In this document: positions 16,810 to 26,559 of the stretch, piece by piece | How the letters are laid out: the number at the start of each line of letters is the position of its first letter | How positions within the stretch are numbered: the stretch's first letter is position 1 | Assembly: GCA_041695085.1 (NCBI GenBank) | Contig: JBGFRO010000049.1 | Span: forward strand, 78,212-142,211 | DNA: 64,000 bases | Source: DYFT01 sp041695085 | GTDB lineage: Bacteria; Bacteroidota; Ignavibacteria; UBA10030 | Reading direction: 5' to 3' | Translations under genes and position numbers: made by a program | Notes under the pieces: generated by a model | Databases searched by the model: none | Seen by the model: the letters and a program-made list of their open reading frames with translations, nothing else | What the model was told of the DNA's origin: nothing

Positions 16810-17360
16810 AGCAACGCGTATTCGTGGGTCTCGGATCCAATGTGGGAGACCGGCTCGCATTTCTCCGTGCTGCAGTTCAGCATCTATCTTCACTGCCCGA
16901 TACAGAGGTCGTTGGTGCATCCTCCGTTTACGAAACCGAACCGGTCGGGAAAAAAGATCAATCGGATTTTCTCAATGCTGTAGTAGAATTACGGTCGGGG
17001 CTCGAGCTCCTGACAATCCACAAAGCATGCAAATTGATCGAGACGAAAGTCGGTCGCACAATCAGGGAGCGTTGGGGGCCACGAGAGATCGACATCGATC
17101 TCCTTTATGTGGGTGATCTCCGGTTTGAGTCACCGGAGCTGACGGTGCCCCATCCGGAAATCGTCCACCGTCGATTCGTCTTAGTCGGACTTTCGGAAAT
17201 CGCCGGCCGGTTTGTCGATCCGATACGAAAGATGACAATGGCTCAGCTCCTCGCATCGTGTCGAGATCAGAGTTTGATTGCAAAAACTGCCTTTTCCATT
17301 CAACCGGCGGCACACCCCCCGGGGGCTCTCGGAGAGATGATTGCAGGCTCCACTACGTGA
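16806..17360 (+). CDS. folK: HPPK: hydroxymethyl-dihydropterin pyrophosphokinase
   Basis: A 184-residue kinase that transfers pyrophosphate from ATP to 6-hydroxymethyl-dihydropterin. It carries GLGSNVGDR at the N-terminus, the YETEPVG loop, and the signature RWGPREIDIDLLY with the two Mg-binding aspartates. Its last 20 bp overlap the start of the downstream kinase. Confidence 0.95.
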   Translation: MKQRVFVGLGSNVGDRLAFLRAAVQHLSSLPDTEVVGASSVYETEPVGKKDQSDFLNAVVELRSGLELLTIHKACKLIETKVGRTIRERWGPREIDIDLLYVGDLRFESPELTVPHPEIVHRRFVLVGLSEIAGRFVDPIRKMTMAQLLASCRDQSLIAKTAFSIQPAAHPPGALGEMIAGSTT

Positions 17361-17997
17361 AATCCGCCATATAGCGATTGAAGGAGTCATTGGCGCTGGC
17401 AAGACGTCGTTGGCCCGAATGCTGTCTGAACGCCTCGGCGCGCGGCTTGTGCTCGAGCGGTTTGAAGAGAATCCCTTCCTCCCGAAGTTCTACGAGGATC
17501 CGGAGCACTACGCGTTCCAGACACAAATTTTTTTCCTCCTCAGCCGATACAGACAACAGCAGGAGCTGTTTCAGGCAGATCTCTTTCATAACTTTGTCAT
17601 CACGGACTACATTTTTGAGAAGGACAAGATCTTCGCCTACCTCACGCTTCAAGATGAGGAGTTAAAATTGTATGAAACACTTCTCAATGCGATTGAAAAG
17701 AACATTCCGACACCTGATCTGGTCGTCTATCTTCAATCGAGCGTTGATCGTTTGATGGCGAACATCCGGAAGAGAGGAAGGAAGATGGAAGAGAACATGT
17801 CCGAAGAATACATACGCGATCTCAACGAGGCGTACAACTATTTCTTCTTCCGTTATAAAGCGACGCCGTTACTCATCGTGAAAGCAACCGAGATCGATTT
17901 TGTGAACAATCAGTCGGACTTTCAAGACTTGCTGGAACAGATCCTGCGTCCGAATCGCGCGCCGGTGGAGTATTACAATCCTGTCAGGAGGCCGTAA
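17341..17997 (+). CDS. Deoxynucleoside kinase
   Basis: A 218-residue P-loop kinase of the deoxyadenosine/deoxyguanosine kinase family, for purine deoxynucleoside salvage. The P-loop is GVIGAGKTS near residue 18, a DR-containing substrate region follows, and the arginine-rich lid with SVDRLMANIRKRGRKME lies near residue 140. The only usable start is TTG 17341, with GGAG just upstream; a stop codon lies directly before it in frame. folK-kinase pairing is common in Bacteroidota. Exact base preference is not readable. Confidence 0.88.
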   Translation: MQAPLREIRHIAIEGVIGAGKTSLARMLSERLGARLVLERFEENPFLPKFYEDPEHYAFQTQIFFLLSRYRQQQELFQADLFHNFVITDYIFEKDKIFAYLTLQDEELKLYETLLNAIEKNIPTPDLVVYLQSSVDRLMANIRKRGRKMEENMSEEYIRDLNEAYNYFFFRYKATPLLIVKATEIDFVNNQSDFQDLLEQILRPNRAPVEYYNPVRRP

Positions 17998-17998
17998 C

Positions 17999-18208
17999 GT
18001 GTTATTCCGTTTATTGCGATATCTCGTCTTTGGCGCTCTTCTCTATCTGCTTGTGCGCGGCATCCAGGCATTCCTCAGATCGATTGTCAAATCCGGCAAA
18101 AGTCGTGGAAAAGTTCCTCCTCAACAGAACGCATCCCAAGCGAAGCAGAGTCTTGATCTCAGCGATGTGCAAGACGCCGAGTTCGAAGACCTTACGGACA
18201 AGAAGTAA
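17999..18208 (+). CDS. Small membrane protein, DUF4834-like
   Basis: A 69-residue protein with one hydrophobic segment (residues about 3-20) and a basic stretch, ending in an acidic tail with VQDAEFEDL. This resembles the 'DAEFEE' tail of DUF4834-type small proteins of Bacteroidota. The GTG start has AGGAGG upstream. It follows the kinase by 1 bp. Function unknown. Confidence 0.7.
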   Translation: MLFRLLRYLVFGALLYLLVRGIQAFLRSIVKSGKSRGKVPPQQNASQAKQSLDLSDVQDAEFEDLTDKK

Positions 18209-18315
18209 TTCTTGAACCACCACTTATCGTTCCGCTTCTCACGTCGGAACGCGCCGCTCATCTCTTTTCCTTCTCTTCTCGTTGTGCGTGTGAGCTGTTC
18301 TCACCAGAAAACTGT

Positions 18316-18344
18316 TTGAAGATAACCCTGAACTTTGCTATATT
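18316..18344 (+). promoter_or_regulatory. Promoter of asnS
   Basis: TTGAAG (18316-18321) and TATATT (18339-18344), 17 bp apart, with TGC directly before the -10 box. It sits about 30 bp before the asnS start. Confidence 0.72.
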
Positions 18345-18374
18345 GACGGCGAATTTTTTGAATCGGAACGAACA

Positions 18375-19679
18375 GTGAGCTTGATGAATCGAGTGTACGT
18401 TGAGAACTTAGGTGCGCACGTTGGTGAAGTAGTACAGCTTCGCGGGTGGCTCTACAACAAACGGTCGAGCGGAAAGATCCGCTTCCTGCTCATGCGCGAT
18501 GGAACCGGCATTGTGCAGGGGGTGATGGTGAAAGGAGTCGTGCCGGATGAGGTCTTTGAGCGGTTCGATGCACTCACGCAAGAATCCGCCTTCGGGCTGA
18601 AAGGGAAGGTGCGGAAGGAAGATCGCGCCCCCGGCGGCTACGAGCTGGAAGTGAGCGACGTTGTAATCTACTCCATCGCCCAAGACTACCCTATCACGCC
18701 CAAAGAGCATGGCGTCGAGTTTCTCGCCGATCGTCGCCACCTCTGGTTGCGCTCATCCCGGCAGCACGCGATCATGCGCGTACGCCATCGCATCATCAAA
18801 GCCATACGCGATTTCTTCGACGAACGTGGATTTACACTACTCGATTCCCCCATTCTGACGCCGGCGGCGTGTGAAGGAACGACGTCATTGTTCGAAACGG
18901 AGTATTTCGACCTCGGCAAGGCGTATTTGACGCAATCCGGCCAACTTTACGCAGAGGCGGGGGCGATGGCGTTCGGAAAGGTGTATTGCTTTGGACCGAC
19001 GTTTCGTGCTGAGAAGTCGAAGACTCGCCGCCATCTTTCTGAATTCTGGATGGTCGAGCCGGAAGTTGCCTTTGCTGACCTGAATGACGACATGGAGCTT
19101 GCGGAAGAGTTCCTTGAGTACATTGTCCAGACGGTCTTGAGAGATCGCGAACAAGAGTTGAAAGTTCTTGAGCGGAACACGACTTTTTTGCAGAACGTCA
19201 AACGTCCGCTTCCTCGCATTACCTATGACGAGGCAGTTGAGATTCTCAAAAGAAAAGGGGTGGCATTTGAGTGGGGGAACGATTTCGGCGGCACCGATGA
19301 AACGATCATTTCCGAGCAATTCGACCGACCGGTGATGGTGCATCGTTATCCGGCTCACGTGAAGGCCTTCTACATGAAGCGTGATCCGGAAACCCCCAAC
19401 CTTGCCCTGGCCGTTGACGTCTTAGCTCCCGAGGGATACGGCGAAATCATTGGTGGCAGTCAACGTGAAGACGATCTCGACACGCTCCTTCGTCGGATTC
19501 AGGAGCATAATCTTCCGCAAGAGGCCTTTGAATGGTATCTCGATCTTCGGCGGTACGGTACCGTTCCGCACGCGGGTTTTGGACTTGGCATCGAACGCAC
19601 CGTTGCGTGGATATGTGGATTGGACCATGTGCGTGAAACGATCCCCTTCCCACGCATGATCTACCGTCTCACACCCTAA
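18375..19679 (+). CDS. asnS: Asparaginyl-tRNA synthetase
   Basis: A 434-residue class IIb synthetase. An N-terminal OB-fold anticodon-binding domain (residues about 15-110) is followed by the catalytic core with motif 2 (FGPTFRAEKSKTRRHLSEF) and motif 3 (GFGLGIERTVAWICG). The start could be GTG 18375, TTG 18381 or ATG 18384; GTG is used here, and none has a good SD. It ends 1 bp before the ABC ATPase gene, which may be read from the same transcript. Confidence 0.95.
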   Translation: MSLMNRVYVENLGAHVGEVVQLRGWLYNKRSSGKIRFLLMRDGTGIVQGVMVKGVVPDEVFERFDALTQESAFGLKGKVRKEDRAPGGYELEVSDVVIYSIAQDYPITPKEHGVEFLADRRHLWLRSSRQHAIMRVRHRIIKAIRDFFDERGFTLLDSPILTPAACEGTTSLFETEYFDLGKAYLTQSGQLYAEAGAMAFGKVYCFGPTFRAEKSKTRRHLSEFWMVEPEVAFADLNDDMELAEEFLEYIVQTVLRDREQELKVLERNTTFLQNVKRPLPRITYDEAVEILKRKGVAFEWGNDFGGTDETIISEQFDRPVMVHRYPAHVKAFYMKRDPETPNLALAVDVLAPEGYGEIIGGSQREDDLDTLLRRIQEHNLPQEAFEWYLDLRRYGTVPHAGFGLGIERTVAWICGLDHVRETIPFPRMIYRLTP

Positions 19680-19680
19680 G

Positions 19681-20826
19681 ATGCTTACCGTCTCTCATCT
19701 CCGCAAAGAGTACGACGGACTTGTCGCCGTCGACGGCATCTCGTTGAAGGTGCAGCGGGGAGAGTTGTTTGGACTTCTCGGTCCGAACGGGGCCGGGAAG
19801 ACGACCACGATTCGCACCATTCTGAACATTATCCAACCCGATGCAGGAGAGATTACCTTCGATGGGCGCCCGTTCACCGAGGAGATGTGGAATATCATCG
19901 GCTACTTGCCGGAAGAACGGGGTCTCTACCGCAAGAGCAAGATCCTCAACACCATCCTCTACTTCGCGTCGCTGAAAGGACTTTCGGCCGATCAAGCCCG
20001 ACCTGCGGCGCTGTATTGGCTCGAGCGGTTCGATTTGAAGGATGTCGGCCACCGCAAGGTGGAGGAACTCTCCAAAGGGAATCAACAGAAAGTCCAGATC
20101 ATCTGCTCGATCCTGCATAAGCCACAGTTGCTCATCCTCGATGAACCGTTTTCTGGACTTGACCCCGTCAATCAAATTCTCCTGAAGGACATCCTCCTTG
20201 AACTTCGACAACAGAACATTGCAATCATCTTTTCCACCCATCAAATGGAGCAGGTGGAAAAGATGTGCGATAACATCTGTCTGATTAACAAAGGAAAGAT
20301 TGTGCTGAGCGGCGGACTGAGAGAGATCAAAAAGCAGTATGGTACCAACTCGATTCGTCTGGAGTTCGATGGGGATGGATCGTTCTTGAAAACGCTGCCG
20401 ATGGTGAAGCGGGCTGATGTCTATCAGAACTACGCCGAGCTGGAAGTGGTGGATGTGGGGAGGAGTAGGGAGCTTCTGAACCATCTTGACAACAAATTGA
20501 CTCTTCGCAAGTTTGAGATCCTCGAGCCGTCGCTCCACTCCATCTTTGTGAACGTTGTGGGATTGCCCGCCCAGACCTCCGGGAAGGAGGCGCCGGTAGT
20601 TCAGTCTGCCGCCTCCGCCAAGCGGCCGATGACTGCCGAGATAAAGAAGGCGCTTTTCTTGCTCGTTTTCTCCTGTGTCATGTTGTTTGTTTTCGTCGTC
20701 AAGGAAATAACAGCTGAAGAGCCGTCGTGGGTCATACCGGTCGTTTTCCTCGCGGCGGTTGGAATGTCGGTGTTTCAGTTCTTGCGAGCTAAGTCCAACG
20801 CTCAACAGCGGGGGGCGAACGAATGA
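19681..20826 (+). CDS. ABC transporter ATP-binding protein (NatA-like) with C-terminal membrane segments
   Basis: A 381-residue protein. Residues about 1-215 are an ABC ATPase: Walker A GPNGAGKTTT, signature LSKGNQQKV, Walker B LLILDEPFSGLDP and switch STHQMEQ. A C-terminal domain typical of NatA-type exporters follows. The last 60 residues or so contain two hydrophobic helices (about 320-340 and 350-370), unusual for an ABC-2 ATPase. It overlaps the permease by 4 bp, and the pair is an ABC-2/NatAB-type exporter of unknown substrate. Confidence 0.92.
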   Translation: MLTVSHLRKEYDGLVAVDGISLKVQRGELFGLLGPNGAGKTTTIRTILNIIQPDAGEITFDGRPFTEEMWNIIGYLPEERGLYRKSKILNTILYFASLKGLSADQARPAALYWLERFDLKDVGHRKVEELSKGNQQKVQIICSILHKPQLLILDEPFSGLDPVNQILLKDILLELRQQNIAIIFSTHQMEQVEKMCDNICLINKGKIVLSGGLREIKKQYGTNSIRLEFDGDGSFLKTLPMVKRADVYQNYAELEVVDVGRSRELLNHLDNKLTLRKFEILEPSLHSIFVNVVGLPAQTSGKEAPVVQSAASAKRPMTAEIKKALFLLVFSCVMLFVFVVKEITAEEPSWVIPVVFLAAVGMSVFQFLRAKSNAQQRGANE

Positions 20827-22064
20827 AGTTTATTGAAGTGGCGAAATGGGAATTTCTCGAGAAGGTTAAATCGAAAGCCTTCATCATCTCTCTCGTGTTA
20901 ATGCCCATCATTATGGTCGCCTTCGGGGTGTTGCCGGGACTTCTCGCAACCAAACCCGATGAGGAAACGGTCGTCGTGGGATTGTACGATGAACCGGGCA
21001 CGTATGCAGCGGCGCTGGCGAAACGACTCGAGGAGAAATACCGTCTGCCGGATGGCAGGCCGAACTATGTCTTGCGCGACCTCACATCCGAAGGAGATTT
21101 CACCAAGGCGAAGAATGTTGGAATTGAGTTGATGGCGCAGGGCGTCATTGAGGGATTCTTCTACATACCTCGCGACGTCGCAGAAGGCGGCGTCGTTGAA
21201 TATCGTGCGGAAAATGTCGGCAACATACGTGTCGTTGAACGCTTCTCACGTACGATCGAAGAGATTATCGTCGAACAGCGGCTTGCCGCGGAGGGGCTCG
21301 ACGCGACGCGCGTGAGGAAGTTGATGGCAGATGTCAAGACGCGTTCCATCAAAACGTCCAAGAAAGGCGAGGAGAAGGAATCGGGGTTCCTCGAGACCTT
21401 CTTTAGCGCCTACGTGGTCATCATGATGTTGCTGTTCTTGGTACTGACCTCCGGCCAGCTGCTTATCCGGAGTGTCGTTGAAGAGAAATCGAATCGGGTC
21501 ATTGAGGTCTTGCTTTCTTCCTGTTCCGCGCGCGATTTGATGATGGGAAAGATTCTCGGTTTAAGCGGACTTGGAATTTTGCAAGTGTTGCTCTGGGCCG
21601 CCATCGGTCTCGGTTTCGCCTGGAAGACCGGCACGAACCTCTTCGGGGTAGAGAATCTTCTTCTCTCGCTCGTTTATTTTCTCTTCGGTTATCTGTTGTA
21701 TGCGGGCATCTTTGTCGCAGCCGGTTCGCCTGTCACCACGGAGCAGGAAGCGCAACAGATTACCAGCTATGTAAGTTTGTTCCTCGTCTTTCCCATTGTT
21801 CTGGCGATGCCGGTCATGCAAAATCCGGATTCCTTGCTCGTGAAAATCCTATCCTTCATCCCGGTGCTGACCCCGGCGTTTATGGTGATGCGCATTCCCA
21901 TTCAAATGCCCCCAACGTGGGAGATTCTTGCGACGATTGGTGTCTTGATTGTGTCGAGCATCGCGATGATGTGGGTGGCGGGAAAGATCTTTCGTGTCGC
22001 CATTCTTGTTTATGGCAAACGGCCAACGTTAGCCGAGCTCTGGCGGTGGGTGCGGGCGGCGTGA
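20823..22064 (+). CDS. ABC-2 transporter permease (NatB-like)
   Basis: A 413-residue permease. One membrane segment is near the N-terminus (SLVLMPIIMVAFGVLPGLLA), followed by a large extracytoplasmic domain (about residues 40-190) and five to six further segments. The EEKSNRVIEVLLSS sequence typical of NatB/ABC-2 permeases comes right after the second segment. It pairs with the overlapping ATPase; NatAB homologues export sodium or small molecules, but the substrate here is unknown. Confidence 0.9.
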   Translation: MKFIEVAKWEFLEKVKSKAFIISLVLMPIIMVAFGVLPGLLATKPDEETVVVGLYDEPGTYAAALAKRLEEKYRLPDGRPNYVLRDLTSEGDFTKAKNVGIELMAQGVIEGFFYIPRDVAEGGVVEYRAENVGNIRVVERFSRTIEEIIVEQRLAAEGLDATRVRKLMADVKTRSIKTSKKGEEKESGFLETFFSAYVVIMMLLFLVLTSGQLLIRSVVEEKSNRVIEVLLSSCSARDLMMGKILGLSGLGILQVLLWAAIGLGFAWKTGTNLFGVENLLLSLVYFLFGYLLYAGIFVAAGSPVTTEQEAQQITSYVSLFLVFPIVLAMPVMQNPDSLLVKILSFIPVLTPAFMVMRIPIQMPPTWEILATIGVLIVSSIAMMWVAGKIFRVAILVYGKRPTLAELWRWVRAA

Positions 22065-22103
22065 GCATGCGACGAAGAACCTCCTGAAATATGAGAATCT
22101 CTT

Positions 22104-22616
22104 GTGAACGTTGAAACGATCTTCTTCTATTTGCTTGGAGCGGTGTTTGTCGGTTCAGCATTGATGATGGTAACGCGGAGAAATCCCGTCATCGCTGCTC
22201 TCTATCTTATTCTCAATTTTTTCTGTCTCGCCGGCATCTATCTGACGCTCCACGCACAGTTCATTGCCGTCATTCAAATCCTCGTTTATGCCGGCGCCAT
22301 CATGGTGCTGTTTGTTTTTGTGATCATGCTGTTGAATTTGGCGGATGAGCGTCGGTTGAGCGAGGCAATGTCCTTCAAGAAGATCGTGGCGGCGGGACTC
22401 AGCATCGTGCTGTTGTTGGAGTTGTTGTACATCTTTGTCTATCGCGAGACGGAGCTTCCGACGCTTCAGGCCGATCGATCGATCGAAATCGGTACCGTCG
22501 AAACCATCGGCAAACAACTTTTCACGAAATTCCTGTTCCCCTTTGAGGTGACCTCTCTTCTTCTCCTCGCTGCGATCGTCGGAGCAGTCGTATTGGCGAA
22601 GAAGAGATTGGACTGA
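22104..22616 (+). CDS. nuoJ: NADH-quinone oxidoreductase subunit J
   Basis: A 170-residue membrane subunit of complex I with five predicted helices. It shows the NuoJ pattern NPVIAALYLILNFFCLAGIYL and the VIQILVYAGAIMVLFVFVIMLLN segment. The start is GTG 22104. First of five membrane-arm genes here (nuoJ-K-L-M-N); the peripheral-arm genes are not in this window. Confidence 0.95.
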   Translation: MNVETIFFYLLGAVFVGSALMMVTRRNPVIAALYLILNFFCLAGIYLTLHAQFIAVIQILVYAGAIMVLFVFVIMLLNLADERRLSEAMSFKKIVAAGLSIVLLLELLYIFVYRETELPTLQADRSIEIGTVETIGKQLFTKFLFPFEVTSLLLLAAIVGAVVLAKKRLD

Positions 22617-22619
22617 CCC

Positions 22620-22919
22620 ATGGAACTTCAGACGTACCTCTTGCTGAGCGCTGTCACTTTTATCATCGGTGTTGTTGGAGTTCTTGCGCGCAGGAACGCC
22701 ATTATCGTCTTTATGTCGATCGAGTTGATGTTAAACTCGGTGAACCTCACGTTGGTTGCCTTCTCTGCCTACCTGGGAGATGTCACCGGTCAAATGCTGG
22801 TGTTCTTCGTGATGACGGTGGCCGCGGCAGAAGCGGCTATCGGACTAGCGATCATCATAGCGCTTTTCCGCAACAAGCAGACGGTGAATCTCGACGATAT
22901 CAACATCCTGAAATGGTAA
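22620..22919 (+). CDS. nuoK: NADH-quinone oxidoreductase subunit K
   Basis: A 99-residue, three-helix complex I subunit. It contains FMSIELMLNSVNL, with the conserved glutamate in the second helix, and AAAEAAIGLAI, with the second conserved glutamate, both part of the central proton-channel axis. It follows nuoJ by 3 bp. Confidence 0.97.
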   Translation: MELQTYLLLSAVTFIIGVVGVLARRNAIIVFMSIELMLNSVNLTLVAFSAYLGDVTGQMLVFFVMTVAAAEAAIGLAIIIALFRNKQTVNLDDINILKW

Positions 22920-22965
22920 CTCGTTGAATCACCAACACTCGAAAGTTCACCCCGACCTTTAAAGT

Positions 22966-24939
22966 ATGTTCTCTCTTGCACCGGCTATCGTTCTCTTTCC
23001 TCTCCTCGGATTTCTTTTCCTCGGATTGTTCGGATCGCGACTGAACAATGAGCGGCTCATTGGCATCGTTGGAAGCGGAACGGTAGGGCTTTCGTTCCTT
23101 GTTGCGACGGCCATCTTTATCGAGATGCTCGGTCTGCCGCCCGAGCAGCGTAAGGAAATTGTCCAACTGTTTGCATGGATCGGAACCTTCACCGGCACAA
23201 GCACGTCGCTGAGTGTGTCCGTCGGCTATCAAATCGATCAGCTTTCGATCTTGATGACGCTGATCGTCACAGGCGTCGGTTTTCTGATCCACGTCTACTC
23301 GATCGGCTACATGCATGGAGACCCCGGCTTCTGGCGCTTCTTCACGTATCTCAACCTTTTCATCTTCGCGATGCTGAACCTCGTCCTGGCCGACAACTTT
23401 CTCTTGATGTTCCTCGGTTGGGAGGGAGTAGGACTCTGTTCCTATCTCCTCATCGGGTTTTGGTACGATCGCAAATTCGAAACGGGGGGATACAAACCGG
23501 GAACGGCGTACACGGGGGATGCCGCGAAGAAAGCCTTCATCATCAACAGAATAGGCGATTTCGGTTTTCTTCTCGGAATGTTCCTCATCTACGTGCAATT
23601 CGAGAGTCTGAATTTCGATACGGTGTTCGGCCGAGCCGCCGTTGTGAACGTGGGTGGAGAAGTGATGACGTGGATGACCCTGCTTCTGTTCATCGGTGCA
23701 ACCGGCAAGTCGGCACAAATCCCGCTCTTCGTCTGGTTACCGGATGCCATGGCGGGACCGACGCCCGTCAGCGCATTGATTCACGCTGCGACGATGGTGA
23801 CGGCAGGAGTCTATATGGTTGCCCGTTGTTCAATTCTCTTCGCACTCGCGCCAACCACTTTGCAGATCATCGCCGTCATCGGCGCGCTGACGGCGATTAT
23901 GGCTGCCACCATCGGGTTGGTGCAAAACGACATTAAAAAGGTTCTCGCTTACTCAACGGTAAGTCAGCTTGGTTATATGTTTCTGGCGATGGGGGTGGCC
24001 GCGTTCGGTGCGGGAATCTTTCACGTTACGACACACGCCTTTTTCAAAGCGCTCCTCTTTCTCGGATCCGGCGCAGTTATTCACGCGATGCATGAAGAGC
24101 AGGATATTCAGAAAATGGGAGGGCTGAAGAAGTACATGCCGACGACGTACAAGACATTCCTTATCGGGGCCATTGCCATTGCCGGCATTCCGCCATTTGC
24201 CGGATTCTTTAGCAAAGATGAGATCCTTTGGAAAGCATTCAGCAGCGACTACGGCTCAGTTCTCCTCTGGGCCATCGGAGTGCTCGGAGCAGGAATCACG
24301 GCGTTTTACATGTTCCGGTTGACCATCCTTACCTTCGAGGGCGAGGAGCGATTCGATCATCGGCACATTCATCCGCACGAAGCTCCGCGGACGATGACCA
24401 TTCCGCTTATCGTACTTGCAGGATTATCCATTGTAGGTGGATTTATCGGCATTCCGCAAAGCCTGATGGGAGGAAACGCTCTGGAGCAATGGCTTGAACC
24501 TATTTTTGCACCCGCCCTGTCGAAATTGCGCGTGATGCCTCATCACGTTGAGGTCACCGAGTACATTTTGATGGTTCTTTCGGTAGGAATTGCACTCGCC
24601 GGCATCTACGGCGCACGGCTGGTGTATCTGCGACGGCAAGAACTTTCTGCTCTCTGGCAACAGAAGTACGCTCGCATCTACAATATCCTATGGAACAAAT
24701 ATTACCTCGATGAGGTGTACGATGCGCTCTTCGTTCGACCGACACTTCGTCTCTCGAATAGTCTCCTCTGGAAGGGAGTGGACGTAGCCGTGATCGACTG
24801 GATGGTGAATGGCACTGCGACCGCTGTGGCGTGGTGTGCGTTCTGGGTCAGGCGCGTTCAAACCGGTGTGGCACAAATGTACGCCACGGTTCTTGTTGGC
24901 GGCATTGTCGTCATTCTGTTCTGGTTGATGATCAAATAA
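22966..24939 (+). CDS. nuoL: NADH-quinone oxidoreductase subunit L
   Basis: A 657-residue antiporter-like proton-pumping subunit at the end of the membrane arm. The core shows LGWEGVGLCSYLLIGFWY, the channel region PDAMAGPTPVSALIHAATMV and QNDIKKVLAYSTVSQLGYM. The long C-terminal lateral helix is expected in the last 100 residues or so. No SD precedes the ATG, as for most genes in this cluster. Confidence 0.97.
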   Translation: MFSLAPAIVLFPLLGFLFLGLFGSRLNNERLIGIVGSGTVGLSFLVATAIFIEMLGLPPEQRKEIVQLFAWIGTFTGTSTSLSVSVGYQIDQLSILMTLIVTGVGFLIHVYSIGYMHGDPGFWRFFTYLNLFIFAMLNLVLADNFLLMFLGWEGVGLCSYLLIGFWYDRKFETGGYKPGTAYTGDAAKKAFIINRIGDFGFLLGMFLIYVQFESLNFDTVFGRAAVVNVGGEVMTWMTLLLFIGATGKSAQIPLFVWLPDAMAGPTPVSALIHAATMVTAGVYMVARCSILFALAPTTLQIIAVIGALTAIMAATIGLVQNDIKKVLAYSTVSQLGYMFLAMGVAAFGAGIFHVTTHAFFKALLFLGSGAVIHAMHEEQDIQKMGGLKKYMPTTYKTFLIGAIAIAGIPPFAGFFSKDEILWKAFSSDYGSVLLWAIGVLGAGITAFYMFRLTILTFEGEERFDHRHIHPHEAPRTMTIPLIVLAGLSIVGGFIGIPQSLMGGNALEQWLEPIFAPALSKLRVMPHHVEVTEYILMVLSVGIALAGIYGARLVYLRRQELSALWQQKYARIYNILWNKYYLDEVYDALFVRPTLRLSNSLLWKGVDVAVIDWMVNGTATAVAWCAFWVRRVQTGVAQMYATVLVGGIVVILFWLMIK

Positions 24940-24960
24940 GTAGACGACGACTCGTTTCTC

Positions 24961-26520
24961 ATGCTCACTTCCAACATACTTTCCCTTACCATCTTTTTCC
25001 CTCTCGTCGGCGTGGGTGCACTCCTCGCTGTGAAGAAGGACAGCGTTACTGCGATCAAGTGGATCGGATTTGGTACAAGTCTCCTCACCTTCCTCCTGTC
25101 GCTTGCCCTGTACTTCGGATTCGATCCGAGCGTGACCGAGTTTCAGTTCCGCGAGAAGGCGATGTGGATCGAACAACTGAACATCAGCTATTTTGTGGGC
25201 ATTGATGGGCTGTCGCTGCTGTTAATCGTGCTGACGACCTTCCTCACGCCCCTCGCATTGCTCGGAACGTGGGATTCCATCTCCCACCGCTTGAAAGAGT
25301 ATATGATGATGATGTTGGTTCTGGAGGTGGGAATGGTTGGGGTCTTCGCTGCACTTGATCTCTTCCTGTTCTACATCTTTTGGGAAGCGATGCTGATACC
25401 AATGTATTTCATCATCGGCATTTGGGGAGGACAGGAGCGCATCTATGCGGCAGTGAAGTTTTTCCTCTTTACGCTCTTCGGCAGTCTACTAATGCTTGTC
25501 GCCATCCTTGCTCTCGGATACTATGCTTCAACGATGCCGGGTGGGATGTTTACGACCGATTTGCTTGCTCTCTATGACGTCGGTCCGCGACTCGCCCTCA
25601 GTGTTCAGACCTGGATGTTTCTCGCCTTCGCGCTCAGCTTTGCGATCAAAGTGCCTCTCTTTCCGCTCCACACGTGGCTTCCCGATGCACACGTCCAGGC
25701 CCCCACGGCGGGGAGCGTGATCCTTGCCGGCGTTTTGCTCAAGATGGGCACGTACGGTTTGATCCGGTTTTGTTTGCCGCTGTTCCCTGATGCTTCATTT
25801 AAGTTCACACCGCTATTAAGTGTGTTGGCTGTCATTGGCATCATCTACGGTGCACTCGTTGCGATGGTCCAGACCGATATCAAGAAGCTCGTTGCATATT
25901 CATCCGTCTCGCATCTTGGATTTGTCGTCTTGGGAACATTCGCTATGACGGAGGAGGGAATTCAGGGAGCGATCATCCAGATGGTGAATCACGGCCTTTC
26001 GACAGGGGCGCTCTTCCTGCTCGTTGGCATGATCTACGACCGGGCTCATACGAGGATGATATCGGATTTCGGCGGTCTGGCGAAGGTGATGCCCGTGTAC
26101 GCAACGTTCTTCATGATTATCACTCTCTCTTCTATTGGACTTCCGGGTCTGAACGGATTTGTGGGTGAATTTCTCATTCTTCTCGGAAGTTTCAAGTCGG
26201 GATTTCTCGCCAGCTATTGGTATACTGTGTTTGCTGCGACGGGGGTGATCTTCGCCGCCGTTTACATGTTGTGGATGTATCAGCGAGTGATGCTGGGGCC
26301 TGTCAGGTCGGACGGTCTGTATGGGGGGCACAAAGTGAGCGACCTCACGCGTCGTGAAATTGTTGTGCTGGTTCCGATCGTTCTGTTCGTGGTTTGGATC
26401 GGGGTCTATCCGAACACGTTGCTGAGTAAGACAGCCCCCGTTGCGAAACAGCTTGTACAATCAATGGAAAGCGCGCGGCAGGGAGGGCACACGCGCGTTG
26501 CCGACGTTCCCCAACCTTAG
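24961..26520 (+). CDS. nuoM: NADH-quinone oxidoreductase subunit M
   Basis: A 519-residue antiporter-like subunit with about fourteen helices. Key regions are FYIFWEAMLIPMYFIIGIWG, with the channel glutamate, LPLHTWLPDAHVQAPTAGSV in its local form (FPLHTWLPDAHVQAPTAGS), and QTDIKKLVAYSSVSHLGFV. It lies between nuoL and the inserted antiporter gene. Confidence 0.97.
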   Translation: MLTSNILSLTIFFPLVGVGALLAVKKDSVTAIKWIGFGTSLLTFLLSLALYFGFDPSVTEFQFREKAMWIEQLNISYFVGIDGLSLLLIVLTTFLTPLALLGTWDSISHRLKEYMMMMLVLEVGMVGVFAALDLFLFYIFWEAMLIPMYFIIGIWGGQERIYAAVKFFLFTLFGSLLMLVAILALGYYASTMPGGMFTTDLLALYDVGPRLALSVQTWMFLAFALSFAIKVPLFPLHTWLPDAHVQAPTAGSVILAGVLLKMGTYGLIRFCLPLFPDASFKFTPLLSVLAVIGIIYGALVAMVQTDIKKLVAYSSVSHLGFVVLGTFAMTEEGIQGAIIQMVNHGLSTGALFLLVGMIYDRAHTRMISDFGGLAKVMPVYATFFMIITLSSIGLPGLNGFVGEFLILLGSFKSGFLASYWYTVFAATGVIFAAVYMLWMYQRVMLGPVRSDGLYGGHKVSDLTRREIVVLVPIVLFVVWIGVYPNTLLSKTAPVAKQLVQSMESARQGGHTRVADVPQP

Positions 26521-26559
26521 TTATGCTCACTCAACCTATCACATCCACTCACCATATCT

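Noticed and set aside
19669..20805. A 378-codon open frame antisense to the ABC ATPase
   Set aside because: It is the mirror of a well-supported gene and its translation is Arg/His/Leu-biased shadow sequence.
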